DNA from: Limnoperna fortunei
Taxonomy: Eukaryota; Mollusca; Bivalvia; Mytilida; Modiolidae
DNA length: 64,000 nucleotides
NCBI GenBank assembly: GCA_944474755.1
Contig: OX104120.1
Location: 37,800,067 to 37,864,066, forward strand
Direction: 5' to 3'
The first letter of the stretch is position 1, and every line of letters begins with the position of its first letter. Shown here one piece after another: positions 47,450-63,039 of this stretch. The notes under the pieces were generated by a model. That model saw nothing but the letters and a program-made list of their open reading frames with translations, did no database searches and was not told the origin of the DNA. A program made the translations under genes and the position numbers.

Positions 47450-50400
47450 AGGTAGCAGTATACGGTTTTGTAGTTTAGTTTCGAATGTCCCCCTGTGAAA
47501 TTCCTTAATATAGTAGTATGGTCCAGTTGCAGTTTACTCACATCTATGATAAATGAAATGCAATAAATTTTTGAAGTGTCAGTAGAAAGTGTCATGTTTA
47601 TAGAAAAGAAATATATATAATATTTGGTTGTCATCCTTGTTATAGTAGTAAAACCCCGAGACTGCCTATAAGACCATTTGACTCCTAGCTTTAGCTCTCT
47701 CTGATGCATTAAAATAGCATGTTCCTTGTCAACAAAATTGTGTGAAATCGAGGTGGATGACAAGTATTTTGCCAGTGTTTTTCTGCTTTGAAATTGATCT
47801 TAATACACAAATATATATGTCATATTGCTCTTCTGTTAGGCGTTACCGTGTCAGAATTTTTCAAATGAAGGTAAATGCTAATGATTTGTCCGATTTTCTC
47901 ACATGAAACAGATGATTTTTATCGATGACTTGATAAAAATCTTATCAAGTTACCATGAAACTGAAAATGCAGGACACAAATTAAATATATGTACAACATT
48001 TCCAGTACAATTGGATCTATTCAAAAATGTCACACATGTTTTTATTTGACAAAACAAGACCACGACCTCTGTTGATAATATTTTAATGCAAAGAACCGTA
48101 TATTGCATCCTTTAAGAAGAGCATATTTTTATAAACTCACAATATCTTCATTTTAAGATGTCCTTGTATTTTATGACACCTGTACTTGTGTTTAAGACTG
48201 TTTGTAGTAAGATATTTGCCATGAAAATGTATTAAATTGGACTTTATCTGGCAACACTTATATCAAGAAAGATAACTCTGTTTCAGCCTTGTTTTAAAAA
48301 CTATTTTATATCAACAGTGACACATTTAATATTTGACTAAAGGTTTATTTCTGTTGAGTAGAAGCAGAGTAGGCATAGCAACCTGATAATACTCAGTCAT
48401 TTTAAAATGAATTGACTTCATCGACAATGTAAATTTAACTTGAAAGATTGATTTTTGGCACTTTGTGCTAGTTTTTTATTGTTGATCACCCCAAACAGTT
48501 AGTTTAGGCACTGTAACTGTCAGGTACTTAGTTAAGTTTCTCTACTCATGTTTGTAACAACTACACCTATGTGTTTGTATGTGCAGGCAACTTAAAACAT
48601 GTGGGAAAAAAAACAAAACAGAAAATTGTTCACCCTTTTATGTCACTGAAACGAGTAAAAAGTTATTATTTTTCCCCGCCTTTAGTACAATAGTATTGTG
48701 TGTTTATTGCAAGTAGACAGAAAGTATTCAATTAAAATTAGCCTATTGTGCACTTGATATCAACTATTGCACACTATTCTCATCTGTTCACTTTAAAACT
48801 TAAGTTGCGATATTTCTACTTATATGCGGATGAATGCATGCCTTGAATCTGACATAATTCACAAATATGTTTTCTTCAAACTCTTTATAGAAGTGGTCAG
48901 CTAATGTGATGTTCAGATCACTATCTTTTTCAGGTCACTACTGAGTAGGAAGAACTTTAGTATTGTGATTTGACAAAGATTTTGACTGCATTTTTACATC
49001 ATCTTGTCTTCTTGTGATTTTGACCGTGTTAAGCCCAGACACAGAAAGGAAGAATCATCACTCTAACTGTAAGATTTATGACCAAATGGAATTTGATTGA
49101 ATTTGATTCTTATTTGGAGTACATTTTGTGATCATTTCATGCAATTTCTTTTTTTGGCTTTTACCACCCTATTTTTTTTTCTCTAAAACTCTATTTTTTA
49201 TATTTTCATATAAAAAGCCTAATATGATTAAATTTTTTTGCCGTGTAATGACAAGTAACCTTAATTTTGCATTTCTCTCAACTCTTTCGACTTTGTAAAC
49301 AAAGCTTGGTTGTAAGCGCACAAATGTATAATTTTATTTTTGCCATATTGTTCATTAGAAAAAAGTTTTATGCTTTTTTATGTCAATGAAATCTTGCATG
49401 AATTTAAATCCGAAAACTTGCAGTAAGGTACATGTTCTAAAAACATTATATCTTTTCAACCAAAGCAAATACAAGGTTCATATTAAGTAATTTTTAGTCA
49501 GAATTTAATAATGTATTTGCAGAAGAAACAAAGTTGCAAATAAAAATTACATTTTTAGACTTAAAGGTAGCAGTATACGGTTTTGTAGTTTAGTTTCGAA
49601 TGTCCCCCTGTGAAATTCCTTAATATAGTAGTATGGTCCAGTTGCAGTTTACTCACATCTATGATAAATGAAATGCAATAAATTTTTGAAGTGTCAGTAG
49701 AAAGTGTCATGTTTATAGAAAAGAAATATATATAATATTTGGTTGTCATCCTTGTTATAGTAGTAAAACCCCGAGACTGCCTATAAGACCATTTGACTCC
49801 TAGCTTTAGCTCTCTCTGATGCATTAAAATAGCATGTTCCTTGTCAACAAAATTGTGTGAAATCGAGGTGGATGACAAGTATTTTGCCAGTGTTTTTCTG
49901 CTTTGAAATTGATCTTAATACACAAATATATATGTCATATTGCTCTTCTGTTAGGCGTTACCGTGTCAGAATTTTTCAAATGAAGGTAAATGCTAATGAT
50001 TTGTCCGATTTTCTCACATGAAACAGATGATTTTTATCGATGACTTGATAAAAATCTTATCAAGTTACCATGAAACTGAAAATGCAGGACACAAATTAAA
50101 TATATGTACAACATTTCCAGTACAATTGGATCTATTCAAAAATGTCACACATGTTTTTATTTGACAAAACAAGACCACGACCTCTGTTGATAATATTTTA
50201 ATGCAAAGAACCGTATATTGCATCCTTTAAGAAGAGCATATTTTTATAAACTCACAATATCTTCATTTTAAGATGTCCTTGTATTTTATGACACCTGTAC
50301 TTGTGTTTAAGACTGTTTGTAGTAAGATATTTGCCATGAAAATGTATTAAATTGGACTTTATCTGGCAACACTTATATCAAGAAAGATAACTCTGTTTCA

Positions 50401-51679
50401 GCCTTGTTTTAAAAACTATTTTATATCAACAGTGACACATTTAATATTTGACTAAAGGTTTATTTCTGTTGAGTAGAAGCAGAGTAGGCATAGCAACCTG
50501 ATAATACTCAGTCATTTTAAAATGAATTGACTTCATCGACAATGTAAATTTAACTTGAAAGATTGATTTTTGGCACTTTGTGCTAGTTTTTTATTGTTGA
50601 TCACCCCAAACAGTTAGTTTAGGCACTGTAACTGTCAGGTACTTATTTAAGTTTCTCTACTCATGTTTGTAACAACTACACCTATGTGTTTGTATGTGCA
50701 GGCAACTTAAAACATGTGGGAAAAAAAACAAAACAGAAAATTGTTCACCCTTTTATGTCACTGAAACGAGTAAAAAGTTATTATTTTTCCCCGCCTTTAG
50801 TACAATAGTATTGTGTGTTTATTGCAAGTAGACAGAAAGTATTCAATTAAAATTAGCCTATTGTGCACTTGATATCAACTATTGCACACTATTCTCATCT
50901 GTTCACTTTAAAACTTAAGTTGCGATATTTCTACTTATATGCGGATGAATGCATGCCTTGAATCTGACATAATTCACAAATATGTTTTCTTCAAACTCTT
51001 TATAGAAGTGGTCAGCTAATGTGATGTTCAGATCACTATCTTTTTCAGGTCACTACTGAGTAGGAAGAACTTTAGTATTGTGATTTGACAAAGATTTTGA
51101 CTGCATTTTTACATCATCTTGTCTTCTTGTGATTTTGACCGTGTTAAGCCCAGACACAGAAAGGAAGAATCATCACTCTAACTGTAAGATTTATGACCAA
51201 ATGGAATTTGATTGAATTTGATTCTTATTTGGAGTACATTTTGTGATCATTTCATGCAATTTCTTTTTTTGGCTTTTACCACCCTATTTTTTTTTCTCTA
51301 AAACTCTATTTTTTATATTTTCATATAAAAAGCCTAATATGATTAAATTTTTTTGCCGTGTAATGACAAGTAACCTTAATTTTGCATTTCTCTCAACTCT
51401 TTCGACTTTGTAAACAAAGCTTGGTTGTAAGCGCACAAATGTATAATTTTATTTTTGCCATATTGTTCATTAGAAAAAAGTTTTATGCTTTTTTATGTCA
51501 ATGAAATCTTGCATGAATTTAAATCCGAAAACTTGCAGTAAGGTACATGTTCTAAAAACATTATATCTTTTCAACCAAAGCAAATACAAGGTTCATATTA
51601 AGTAATTTTTAGTCAGAATTTAATAATGTATTTGCAGAAGAAACAAAGTTGCAAATAAAAATTACATTTTTAGACTTAA

Positions 51680-53129
51680 AGAAGAGCATATTTTTATAAA
51701 CTCACAATATCTTCATTTTAAGATGTCCTTGTATTTTATGACACCTGTACTTGTGTTTAAGACTGTTTGTAGTAAGATATTTGCCATGAAAATGTATTAA
51801 ATTGGACTTTATCTGGCAACACTTATATCAAGAAAGATAACTCTGTTTCAGCCTTGTTTTAAAAACTATTTTATATCAACAGTGACACATTTAATATTTG
51901 ACTAAAGGTTTATTTCTGTTGAGTAGAAGCAGAGTAGGCATAGCAACCTGATAATACTCAGTCATTTTAAAATGAATTGACTTCATCGACAATGTAAATT
52001 TAACTTGAAAGATTGATTTTTGGCACTTTGTGCTAGTTTTTTATTGTTGATCACCCCAAACAGTTAGTTTAGGCACTGTAACTGTCAGGTACTTAGTTAA
52101 GTTTCTCTACTCATGTTTGTAACAACTACACCTATGTGTTTGTATGTGCAGGCAACTTAAAACATGTGGGAAAAAAAACAAAACAGAAAATTGTTCACCC
52201 TTTTATGTCACTGAAACGAGTAAAAAGTTATTATTTTTCCCCGCCTTTAGTACAATAGTATTGTGTGTTTATTGCAAGTAGACAGAAAGTATTCAATTAA
52301 AATTAGCCTATTGTGCACTTGATATCAACTATTGCACACTATTCTCATCTGTTCACTTTAAAACTTAAGTTGCGATATTTCTACTTATATGCGGATGAAT
52401 GCATGCCTTGAATCTGACATAATTCACAAATATGTTTTCTTCAAACTCTTTATAGAAGTGGTCAGCTAATGTGATGTTCAGATCACTATCTTTTTCAGGT
52501 CACTACTGAGTAGGAAGAACTTTAGTATTGTGATTTGACAAAGATTTTGACTGCATTTTTACATCATCTTGTCTTCTTGTGATTTTGACCGTGTTAAGCC
52601 CAGACACAGAAAGGAAGAATCATCACTCTAACTGTAAGATTTATGACCAAATGGAATTTGATTGAATTTGATTCTTATTTGGAGTACATTTTGTGATCAT
52701 TTCATGCAATTTCTTTTTTTGGCTTTTACCACCCTATTTTTTTTTCTCTAAAACTCTATTTTTTATATTTTCATATAAAAAGCCTAATATGATTAAATTT
52801 TTTTGCCGTGTAATGACAAGTAACCTTAATTTTGCATTTCTCTCAACTCTTTCGACTTTGTAAACAAAGCTTGGTTGTAAGCGCACAAATGTATAATTTT
52901 ATTTTTGCCATATTGTTCATTAGAAAAAAGTTTTATGCTTTTTTATGTCAATGAAATCTTGCATGAATTTAAATCCGAAAACTTGCAGTAAGGTACATGT
53001 TCTAAAAACATTATATCTTTTCAACCAAAGCAAATACAAGGTTCATATTAAGTAATTTTTAGTCAGAATTTAATAATGTATTTGCAGAAGAAACAAAGTT
53101 GCAAATAAAAATTACATTTTTAGACTTAA
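51680..53129. repeat. B-only unit 2 (no A module)
   Basis: Same B-B junction as the unit at 46000, which points to one origin followed by amplification by unequal exchange. Confidence 0.93.
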
Positions 53130-56100
53130 AGGTAGCAGTATACGGTTTTGTAGTTTAGTTTCGAATGTCCCCCTGTGAAATTCCTTAATATAGTAGTATG
53201 GTCCAGTTGCAGTTTACTCACATCTATGATAAATGAAATGCAATAAATTTTTGAAGTGTCAGTAGAAAGTGTCATGTTTATAGAAAAGAAATATATATAA
53301 TATTTGGTTGTCATCCTTGTTATAGTAGTAAAACCCCGAGACTGCCTATAAGACCATTTGACTCCTAGCTTTAGCTCTCTCTGATGCATTAAAATAGCAT
53401 GTTCCTTGTCAACAAAATTGTGTGAAATCGAGGTGGATGACAAGTATTTTGCCAGTGTTTTTCTGCTTTGAAATTGATCTTAATACACAAATATATATGT
53501 CATATTGCTCTTCTGTTAGGCGTTACCGTGTCAGAATTTTTCAAATGAAGGTAAATGCTAATGATTTGTCCGATTTTCTCACATGAAACAGATGATTTTT
53601 ATCGATGACTTGATAAAAATCTTATCAAGTTACCATGAAACTGAAAATGCAGGACACAAATTAAATATATGTACAACATTTCCAGTACAATTGGATCTAT
53701 TCAAAAATGTCACACATGTTTTTATTTGACAAAACAAGACCACGACCTCTGTTGATAATATTTTAATGCAAAGAACCGTATATTGCATCCTTTAAGAAGA
53801 GCATATTTTTATAAACTCACAATATCTTCATTTTAAGATGTCCTTGTATTTTATGACACCTGTACTTGTGTTTAAGACTGTTTGTAGTAAGATATTTGCC
53901 ATGAAAATGTATTAAATTGGACTTTATCTGGCAACACTTATATCAAGAAAGATAACTCTGTTTCAGCCTTGTTTTAAAAACTATTTTATATCAACAGTGA
54001 CACATTTAATATTTGACTAAAGGTTTATTTCTGTTGAGTAGAAGCAGAGTAGGCATAGCAACCTGATAATACTCAGTCATTTTAAAATGAATTGACTTCA
54101 TCGACAATGTAAATTTAACTTGAAAGATTGATTTTTGGCACTTTGTGCTAGTTTTTTATTGTTGATCACCCCAAACAGTTAGTTTAGGCACTGTAACTGT
54201 CAGGTACTTAGTTAAGTTTCTCTACTCATGTTTGTAACAACTACACCTATGTGTTTGTATGTGCAGGCAACTTAAAACATGTGGGAAAAAAAACAAAACA
54301 GAAAATTGTTCACCCTTTTATGTCACTGAAACGAGTAAAAAGTTATTATTTTTCCCCGCCTTTAGTACAATAGTATTGTGTGTTTATTGCAAGTAGACAG
54401 AAAGTATTCAATTAAAATTAGCCTATTGTGCACTTGATATCAACTATTGCACACTATTCTCATCTGTTCACTTTAAAACTTAAGTTGCGATATTTCTACT
54501 TATATGCGGATGAATGCATGCCTTGAATCTGACATAATTCACAAATATGTTTTCTTCAAACTCTTTATAGAAGTGGTCAGCTAATGTGATGTTCAGATCA
54601 CTATCTTTTTCAGGTCACTACTGAGTAGGAAGAACTTTAGTATTGTGATTTGACAAAGATTTTGACTGCATTTTTACATCATCTTGTCTTCTTGTGATTT
54701 TGACCGTGTTAAGCCCAGACACAGAAAGGAAGAATCATCACTCTAACTGTAAGATTTATGACCAAATGGAATTTGATTGAATTTGATTCTTATTTGGAGT
54801 ACATTTTGTGATCATTTCATGCAATTTCTTTTTTTGGCTTTTACCACCATATTTTTTTTTCTCTAAAACTCTATTTTTTATATTTTCATATAAAAAGCCT
54901 AATATGATTAAATTTTTTTGCCGTGTAATGACAAGTAACCTTAATTTTGCATTTCTCTCAACTCTTTCGACTTTGTAAACAAAGCTTGGTTGTAAGCGCA
55001 CAAATGTATAATTTTATTTTTGCCATATTGTTCATTAGAAAAAAGTTTTATGCTTTTTTATGTCAATGAAATCTTGCATGAATTTAAATCCGAAAACTTG
55101 CAGTAAGGTACATGTTCTAAAAACATTATATCTTTTCAACCAAAGCAAATACAAGGTTCATATTAAGTAATTTTTAGTCAGAATTTAATAATGTATTTGC
55201 AGAAGAAACAAAGTTGCAAATAAAAATTACATTTTTAGACTTAAAGGTAGCAGTATACGGTTTTGTAGTTTAGTTTCGAATGTCCCCCTGTGAAATTCCT
55301 TAATATAGTAGTATGGTCCAGTTGCAGTTTACTCACATCTATGATAAATGAAATGCAATAAATTTTTGAAGTGTCAGTAGAAAGTGTCATGTTTATAGAA
55401 AAGAAATATATATAATATTTGGTTGTCATCCTTGTTATAGTAGTAAAACCCCGAGACTGCCTATAAGACCATTTGACTCCTAGCTTTAGCTCTCTCTGAT
55501 GCATTAAAATAGCATGTTCCTTGTCAACAAAATTGTGTGAAATCGAGGTGGATGACAAGTATTTTGCCAGTGTTTTTCTGCTTTGAAATTGATCTTAATA
55601 CACAAATATATATGTCATATTGCTCTTCTGTTAGGCGTTACCGTGTCAGAATTTTTCAAATGAAGGTAAATGCTAATGATTTGTCCGATTTTCTCACATG
55701 AAACAGATGATTTTTATCGATGACTTGATAAAAATCTTATCAAGTTACCATGAAACTGAAAATGCAGGACACAAATTAAATATATGTACAACATTTCCAG
55801 TACAATTGGATCTATTCAAAAATGTCACACATGTTTTTATTTGACAAAACAAGACCACGACCTCTGTTGATAATATTTTAATGCAAAGAACCGTATATTG
55901 CATCCTTTAAGAAGAGCATATTTTTATAAACTCACAATATCTTCATTTTAAGATGTCCTTGTATTTTATGACACCTGTACTTGTGTTTAAGACTGTTTGT
56001 AGTAAGATATTTGCCATGAAAATGTATTAAATTGGACTTTATCTGGCAACACTTATATCAAGAAAGATAACTCTGTTTCAGCCTTGTTTTAAAAACTATT

Positions 56101-59100
56101 TTATATCAACAGTGACACATTTAATATTTGACTAAAGGTTTATTTCTGTTGAGTAGAAGCAGAGTAGGCATAGCAACCTGATAATACTCAGTCATTTTAA
56201 AATGAATTGACTTCATCGACAATGTAAATTTAACTTGAAAGATTGATTTTTGGCACTTTGTGCTAGTTTTTTATTGTTGATCACCCCAAACAGTTAGTTT
56301 AGGCACTGTAACTGTCAGGTACTTAGTTAAGTTTCTCTACTCATGTTTGTAACAACTACACCTATGTGTTTGTATGTGCAGGCAACTTAAAACATGTGGG
56401 AAAAAAAACAAAACAGAAAATTGTTCACCCTTTTATGTCACTGAAACGAGTAAAAAGTTATTATTTTTCCCCGCCTTTAGTACAATAGTATTGTGTGTTT
56501 ATTGCAAGTAGACAGAAAGTATTCAATTAAAATTAGCCTATTGTGCACTTGATATCAACTATTGCACACTATTCTCATCTGTTCACTTTAAAACTTAAGT
56601 TGCGATATTTCTACTTATATGCGGATGAATGCATGCCTTGAATCTGACATAATTCACAAATATGTTTTCTTCAAACTCTTTATAGAAGTGGTCAGCTAAT
56701 GTGATGTTCAGATCACTATCTTTTTCAGGTCACTACTGAGTAGGAAGAACTTTAGTATTGTGATTTGACAAAGATTTTGACTGCATTTTTACATCATCTT
56801 GTCTTCTTGTGATTTTGACCGTGTTAAGCCCAGACACAGAAAGGAAGAATCATCACTCTAACTGTAAGATTTATGACCAAATGGAATTTGATTGAATTTG
56901 ATTCTTATTTGGAGTACATTTTGTGATCATTTCATGCAATTTCTTTTTTTGGCTTTTACCACCCTATTTTTTTTTCTCTAAAACTCTATTTTTTATATTT
57001 TCATATAAAAAGCCTAATATGATTAAATTTTTTTGCCGTGTAATGACAAGTAACCTTAATTTTGCATTTCTCTCAACTCTTTCGACTTTGTAAACAAAGC
57101 TTGGTTGTAAGCGCACAAATGTATAATTTTATTTTTGCCATATTGTTCATTAGAAAAAAGTTTTATGCTTTTTTATGTCAATGAAATCTTGCATGAATTT
57201 AAATCCGAAAACTTGCAGTAAGGTACATGTTCTAAAAACATTATATCTTTTCAACCAAAGCAAATACAAGGTTCATATTAAGTAATTTTTAGTCAGAATT
57301 TAATAATGTATTTGCAGAAGAAACAAAGTTGCAAATAAAAATTACATTTTTAGACTTAAAGGTAGCAGTATACGGTTTTGTAGTTTAGTTTCGAATGTCC
57401 CCCTGTGAAATTCCTTAATATAGTAGTATGGTCCAGTTGCAGTTTACTCACATCTATGATAAATGAAATGCAATAAATTTTTGAAGTGTCAGTAGAAAGT
57501 GTCATGTTTATAGAAAAGAAATATATATAATATTTGGTTGTCATCCTTGTTATAGTAGTAAAACCCCGAGACTGCCTATAAGACCATTTGACTCCTAGCT
57601 TTAGCTCTCTCTGATGCATTAAAATAGCATGTTCCTTGTCAACAAAATTGTGTGAAATCGAGGTGGATGACAAGTATTTTGCCAGTGTTTTTCTGCTTTG
57701 AAATTGATCTTAATACACAAATATATATGTCATATTGCTCTTCTGTTAGGCGTTACCGTGTCAGAATTTTTCAAATGAAGGTAAATGCTAATGATTTGTC
57801 CGATTTTCTCACATGAAACAGATGATTTTTATCGATGACTTGATAAAAATCTTATCAAGTTACCATGAAACTGAAAATGCAGGACACAAATTAAATATAT
57901 GTACAACATTTCCAGTACAATTGGATCTATTCAAAAATGTCACACATGTTTTTATTTGACAAAACAAGACCACGACCTCTGTTGATAATATTTTAATGCA
58001 AAGAACCGTATATTGCATCCTTTAAGAAGAGCATATTTTTATAAACTCACAATATCTTCATTTTAAGATGTCCTTGTATTTTATGACACCTGTACTTGTG
58101 TTTAAGACTGTTTGTAGTAAGATATTTGCCATGAAAATGTATTAAATTGGACTTTATCTGGCAACACTTATATCAAGAAAGATAACTCTGTTTCAGCCTT
58201 GTTTTAAAAACTATTTTATATCAACAGTGACACATTTAATATTTGACTAAAGGTTTATTTCTGTTGAGTAGAAGCAGAGTAGGCATAGCAACCTGATAAT
58301 ACTCAGTCATTTTAAAATGAATTGACTTCATCGACAATGTAAATTTAAGTTGAAAGATTGATTTTTGGCACTTTGTGCTAGTTTTTTATTGTTGATCACC
58401 CCAAACAGTTAGTTTAGGCACTGTAACTGTCAGGTACTTATTTAAGTTTCTCTACTCATGTTTGTAACAACTACACCTATGTGTTTGTATGTGCAGGCAA
58501 CTTAAAACATGTGGGAAAAAAAACAAAACAGAAAATTGTTCACCCTTTTATGTCACTGAAACGAGTAAAAAGTTATTATTTTTCCCCGCCTTTAGTACAA
58601 TAGTATTGTGTGTTTATTGCAAGTAGACAGAAAGTATTCAATTAAAATTAGCCTATTGTGCACTTGATATCAACTATTGCACACTATTCTCATCTGTTCA
58701 CTTTAAAACTTAAGTTGCGATATTTCTACTTATATGCGGATGAATGCATGCCTTGAATCTGACATAATTCACAAATATGTTTTCTTCAAACTCTTTATAG
58801 AAGTGGTCAGCTAATGTGATGTTCAGATCACTATCTTTTTCAGGTCACTACTGAGTAGGAAGAACTTTAGTATTGTGATTTGACAAAGATTTTGACTGCA
58901 TTTTTACATCATCTTGTCTTCTTGTGATTTTGACCGTGTTAAGCCCAGACACAGAAAGGAAGAATCATCACTCTAACTGTAAGATTTATGACCAAATGGA
59001 ATTTGATTGAATTTGATTCTTATTTGGAGTACATTTTGTGATCATTTCATGCAATTTCTTTTTTTGGCTTTTACCACCCTATTTTTTTTTCTCTAAAAAT

Positions 59101-61589
59101 CTATTATTTATATTTTCATATAAAAAGCCTAATATGATTAAATTTTTTTGCCGTGTAATGACAAGTAACCTTAATTTTGCATTTCTCTCAACTCTTTCGA
59201 CTTTGTAAACAAAGCTTGGTTGTAAGCGCACAAATGTATAATTTTATTTTTGCCATATTGTTCATTAGAAAAAAGTTTTATGCTTTTTTATGTCAATGAA
59301 ATCTTGCATGAATTTAAATCCGAAAACTTGCAGTAAGGTACATGTTCTAAAAACATTATATCTTTTCAACCAAAGCAAATACAAGGTTCATATTAAGTAA
59401 TTTTTAGTCAGAATTTAATAATGTATTTGCAGAAGAAACAAAGTTGCAAATAAAAATTACATTTTTAGACTTAAAGGTAGCAGTATACGGTTTTGTAGTT
59501 TAGTTTCGAATGTCCCCCTGTGAAATTCCTTAATATAGTAGTATGGTCCAGTTGCAGTTTACTCACATCTATGATAAATGAAATGCAATAAATTTTTGAA
59601 GTGTCAGTAGAAAGTGTCATGTTTATAGAAAAGAAATATATATAATATTTGGTTGTCATCCTTGTTATAGTAGTAAAACCCCGAGACTGCCTATAAGACC
59701 ATTTGACTCCTAGCTTTAGCTCTCTCTGATGCATTAAAATAGCATGTTCCTTGTCAACAAAATTGTGTGAAATCGAGGTGGATGACAAGTATTTTGCCAG
59801 TGTTTTTCTGCTTTGAAATTGATCTTAATACACAAATATATATGTCATATTGCTCTTCTGTTAGGCGTTACCGTGTCAGAATTTTTCAAATGAAGGTAAA
59901 TGCTAATGATTTGTCCGATTTTCTCACATGAAACAGATGATTTTTATCGATGACTTGATAAAAATCTTATCAAGTTACCATGAAACTGAAAATGCAGGAC
60001 ACAAATTAAATATATGTACAACATTTCCAGTACAATTGGATCTATTCAAAAATGTCACACATGTTTTTATTTGACAAAACAAGACCACGACCTCTGTTGA
60101 TAATATTTTAATGCAAAGAACCGTATATTGCATCCTTTAAGAAGAGCATATTTTTATAAACTCACAATATCTTCATTTTAAGATGTCCTTGTATTTTATG
60201 ACACCTGTACTTGTGTTTAAGACTGTTTGTAGTAAGATATTTGCCATGAAAATGTATTAAATTGGACTTTATCTGGCAACACTTATATCAAGAAAGATAA
60301 CTCTGTTTCAGCCTTGTTTTAAAAACTATTTTATATCAACAGTGACACATTTAATATTTGACTAAAGGTTTATTTCTGTTGAGTAGAAGCAGAGTAGGCA
60401 TAGCAACCTGATAATACTCAGTCATTTTAAAATGAATTGACTTCATCGACAATGTAAATTTAACTTGAAAGATTGATTTTTGGCACTTTGTGCTAGTTTT
60501 TTATTGTTGATCACCCCAAACAGTTAGTTTAGGCACTGTAACTGTCAGGTACTTAGTTAAGTTTCTCTACTCATGTTTGTAACAACTACACCTATGTGTT
60601 TGTATGTGCAGGCAACTTAAAACATGTGGGAAAAAAAACAAAACAGAAAATTGTTCACCCTTTTATGTCACTGAAACGAGTAAAAAGTTATTATTTTTCC
60701 CCGCCTTTAGTACAATAGTATTGTGTGTTTATTGCAAGTAGACAGAAAGTATTCAATTAAAATTAGCCTATTGTGCACTTGATATCAACTATTGCACACT
60801 ATTCTCATCTGTTCACTTTAAAACTTAAGTTGCGATATTTCTACTTATATGCGGATGAATGCATGCCTTGAATCTGACATAATTCACAAATATGTTTTCT
60901 TCAAACTCTTTATAGAAGTGGTCAGCTAATGTGATGTTCAGATCACTATCTTTTTCAGGTCACTACTGAGTAGGAAGAACTTTAGTATTGTGATTTGACA
61001 AAGATTTTGACTGCATTTTTACATCATCTTGTCTTCTTGTGATTTTGACCGTGTTAAGCCCAGACACAGAAAGGAAGAATCATCACTCTAACTGTAAGAT
61101 TTATGACCAAATGGAATTTGATTGAATTTGATTCTTATTTGGAGTACATTTTGTGATCATTTCATGCAATTTCTTTTTTTGGCTTTTACCACCCTATTTT
61201 TTTTTCTCTAAAACTCTATTTTTTATATTTTCATATAAAAAGCCTAATATGATTAAATTTTTTTGCCGTGTAATGACAAGTAACCTTAATTTTGCATTTC
61301 TCTCAACTCTTTCGACTTTGTAAACAAAGCTTGGTTGTAAGCGCACAAATGTATAATTTTATTTTTGCCATATTGTTCATTAGAAAAAAGTTTTATGCTT
61401 TTTTATGTCAATGAAATCTTGCATGAATTTAAATCCGAAAACTTGCAGTAAGGTACATGTTCTAAAAACATTATATCTTTTCAACCAAAGCAAATACAAG
61501 GTTCATATTAAGTAATTTTTAGTCAGAATTTAATAATGTATTTGCAGAAGAAACAAAGTTGCAAATAAAAATTACATTTTTAGACTTAA

Positions 61590-63039
61590 AGAAGAGCATA
61601 TTTTTATAAACTCACAATATCTTCATTTTAAGATGTCCTTGTATTTTATGACACCTGTACTTGTGTTTAAGACTGTTTGTAGTAAGATATTTGCCATGAA
61701 AATGTATTAAATTGGACTTTATCTGGCAACACTTATATCAAGAAAGATAACTCTGTTTCAGCCTTGTTTTAAAAACTATTTTATATCAACAGTGACACAT
61801 TTAATATTTGACTAAAGGTTTATTTCTGTTGAGTAGAAGCAGAGTAGGCATAGCAACCTGATAATACTCAGTCATTTTAAAATGAATTGACTTCATCGAC
61901 AATGTAAATTTAACTTGAAAGATTGATTTTTGGCACTTTGTGCTAGTTTTTTATTGTTGATCACCCCAAACAGTTAGTTTAGGCACTGTAACTGTCAGGT
62001 ACTTAGTTAAGTTTCTCTACTCATGTTTGTAACAACTACACCTATGTGTTTGTATGTGCAGGCAACTTAAAACATGTGGGAAAAAAAACAAAACAGAAAA
62101 TTGTTCACCCTTTTATGTCACTGAAACGAGTAAAAAGTTATTATTTTTCCCCGCCTTTAGTACAATAGTATTGTGTGTTTATTGCAAGTAGACAGAAAGT
62201 ATTCAATTAAAATTAGCCTATTGTGCACTTGATATCAACTATTGCACACTATTCTCATCTGTTCACTTTAAAACTTAAGTTGCGATATTTCTACTTATAT
62301 GCGGATGAATGCATGCCTTGAATCTGACATAATTCACAAATATGTTTTCTTCAAACTCTTTATAGAAGTGGTCAGCTAATGTGATGTTCAGATCACTATC
62401 TTTTTCAGGTCACTACTGAGTAGGAAGAACTTTAGTATTGTGATTTGACAAAGATTTTGACTGCATTTTTACATCATCTTGTCTTCTTGTGATTTTGACC
62501 GTGTTAAGCCCAGACACAGAAAGGAAGAATCATCACTCTAACTGTAAGATTTATGACCAAATGGAATTTGATTGAATTTGATTCTTATTTGGAGTACATT
62601 TTGTGATCATTTCATGCAATTTCTTTTTTTGGCTTTTACCACCCTATTTTTTTTTCTCTAAAACTCTATTTTTTATATTTTCATATAAAAAGCCTAATAT
62701 GATTAAATTTTTTTGCCGTGTAATGACAAGTAACCTTAATTTTGCATTTCTCTCAACTCTTTCGACTTTGTAAACAAAGCTTGGTTGTAAGCGCACAAAT
62801 GTATAATTTTATTTTTGCCATATTGTTCATTAGAAAAAAGTTTTATGCTTTTTTATGTCAATGAAATCTTGCATGAATTTAAATCCGAAAACTTGCAGTA
62901 AGGTACATGTTCTAAAAACATTATATCTTTTCAACCAAAGCAAATACAAGGTTCATATTAAGTAATTTTTAGTCAGAATTTAATAATGTATTTGCAGAAG
63001 AAACAAAGTTGCAAATAAAAATTACATTTTTAGACTTAA
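61590..63039. repeat. B-only unit 3 (no A module)
   Basis: Same junction. It is followed by the terminal A copy. Confidence 0.93.

Noticed and set aside
54756..55001. 81-codon minus-strand frame in one B module
   Set aside because: It exists only because of one substitution (CCACCATATT) in that unit. All other units have a stop.
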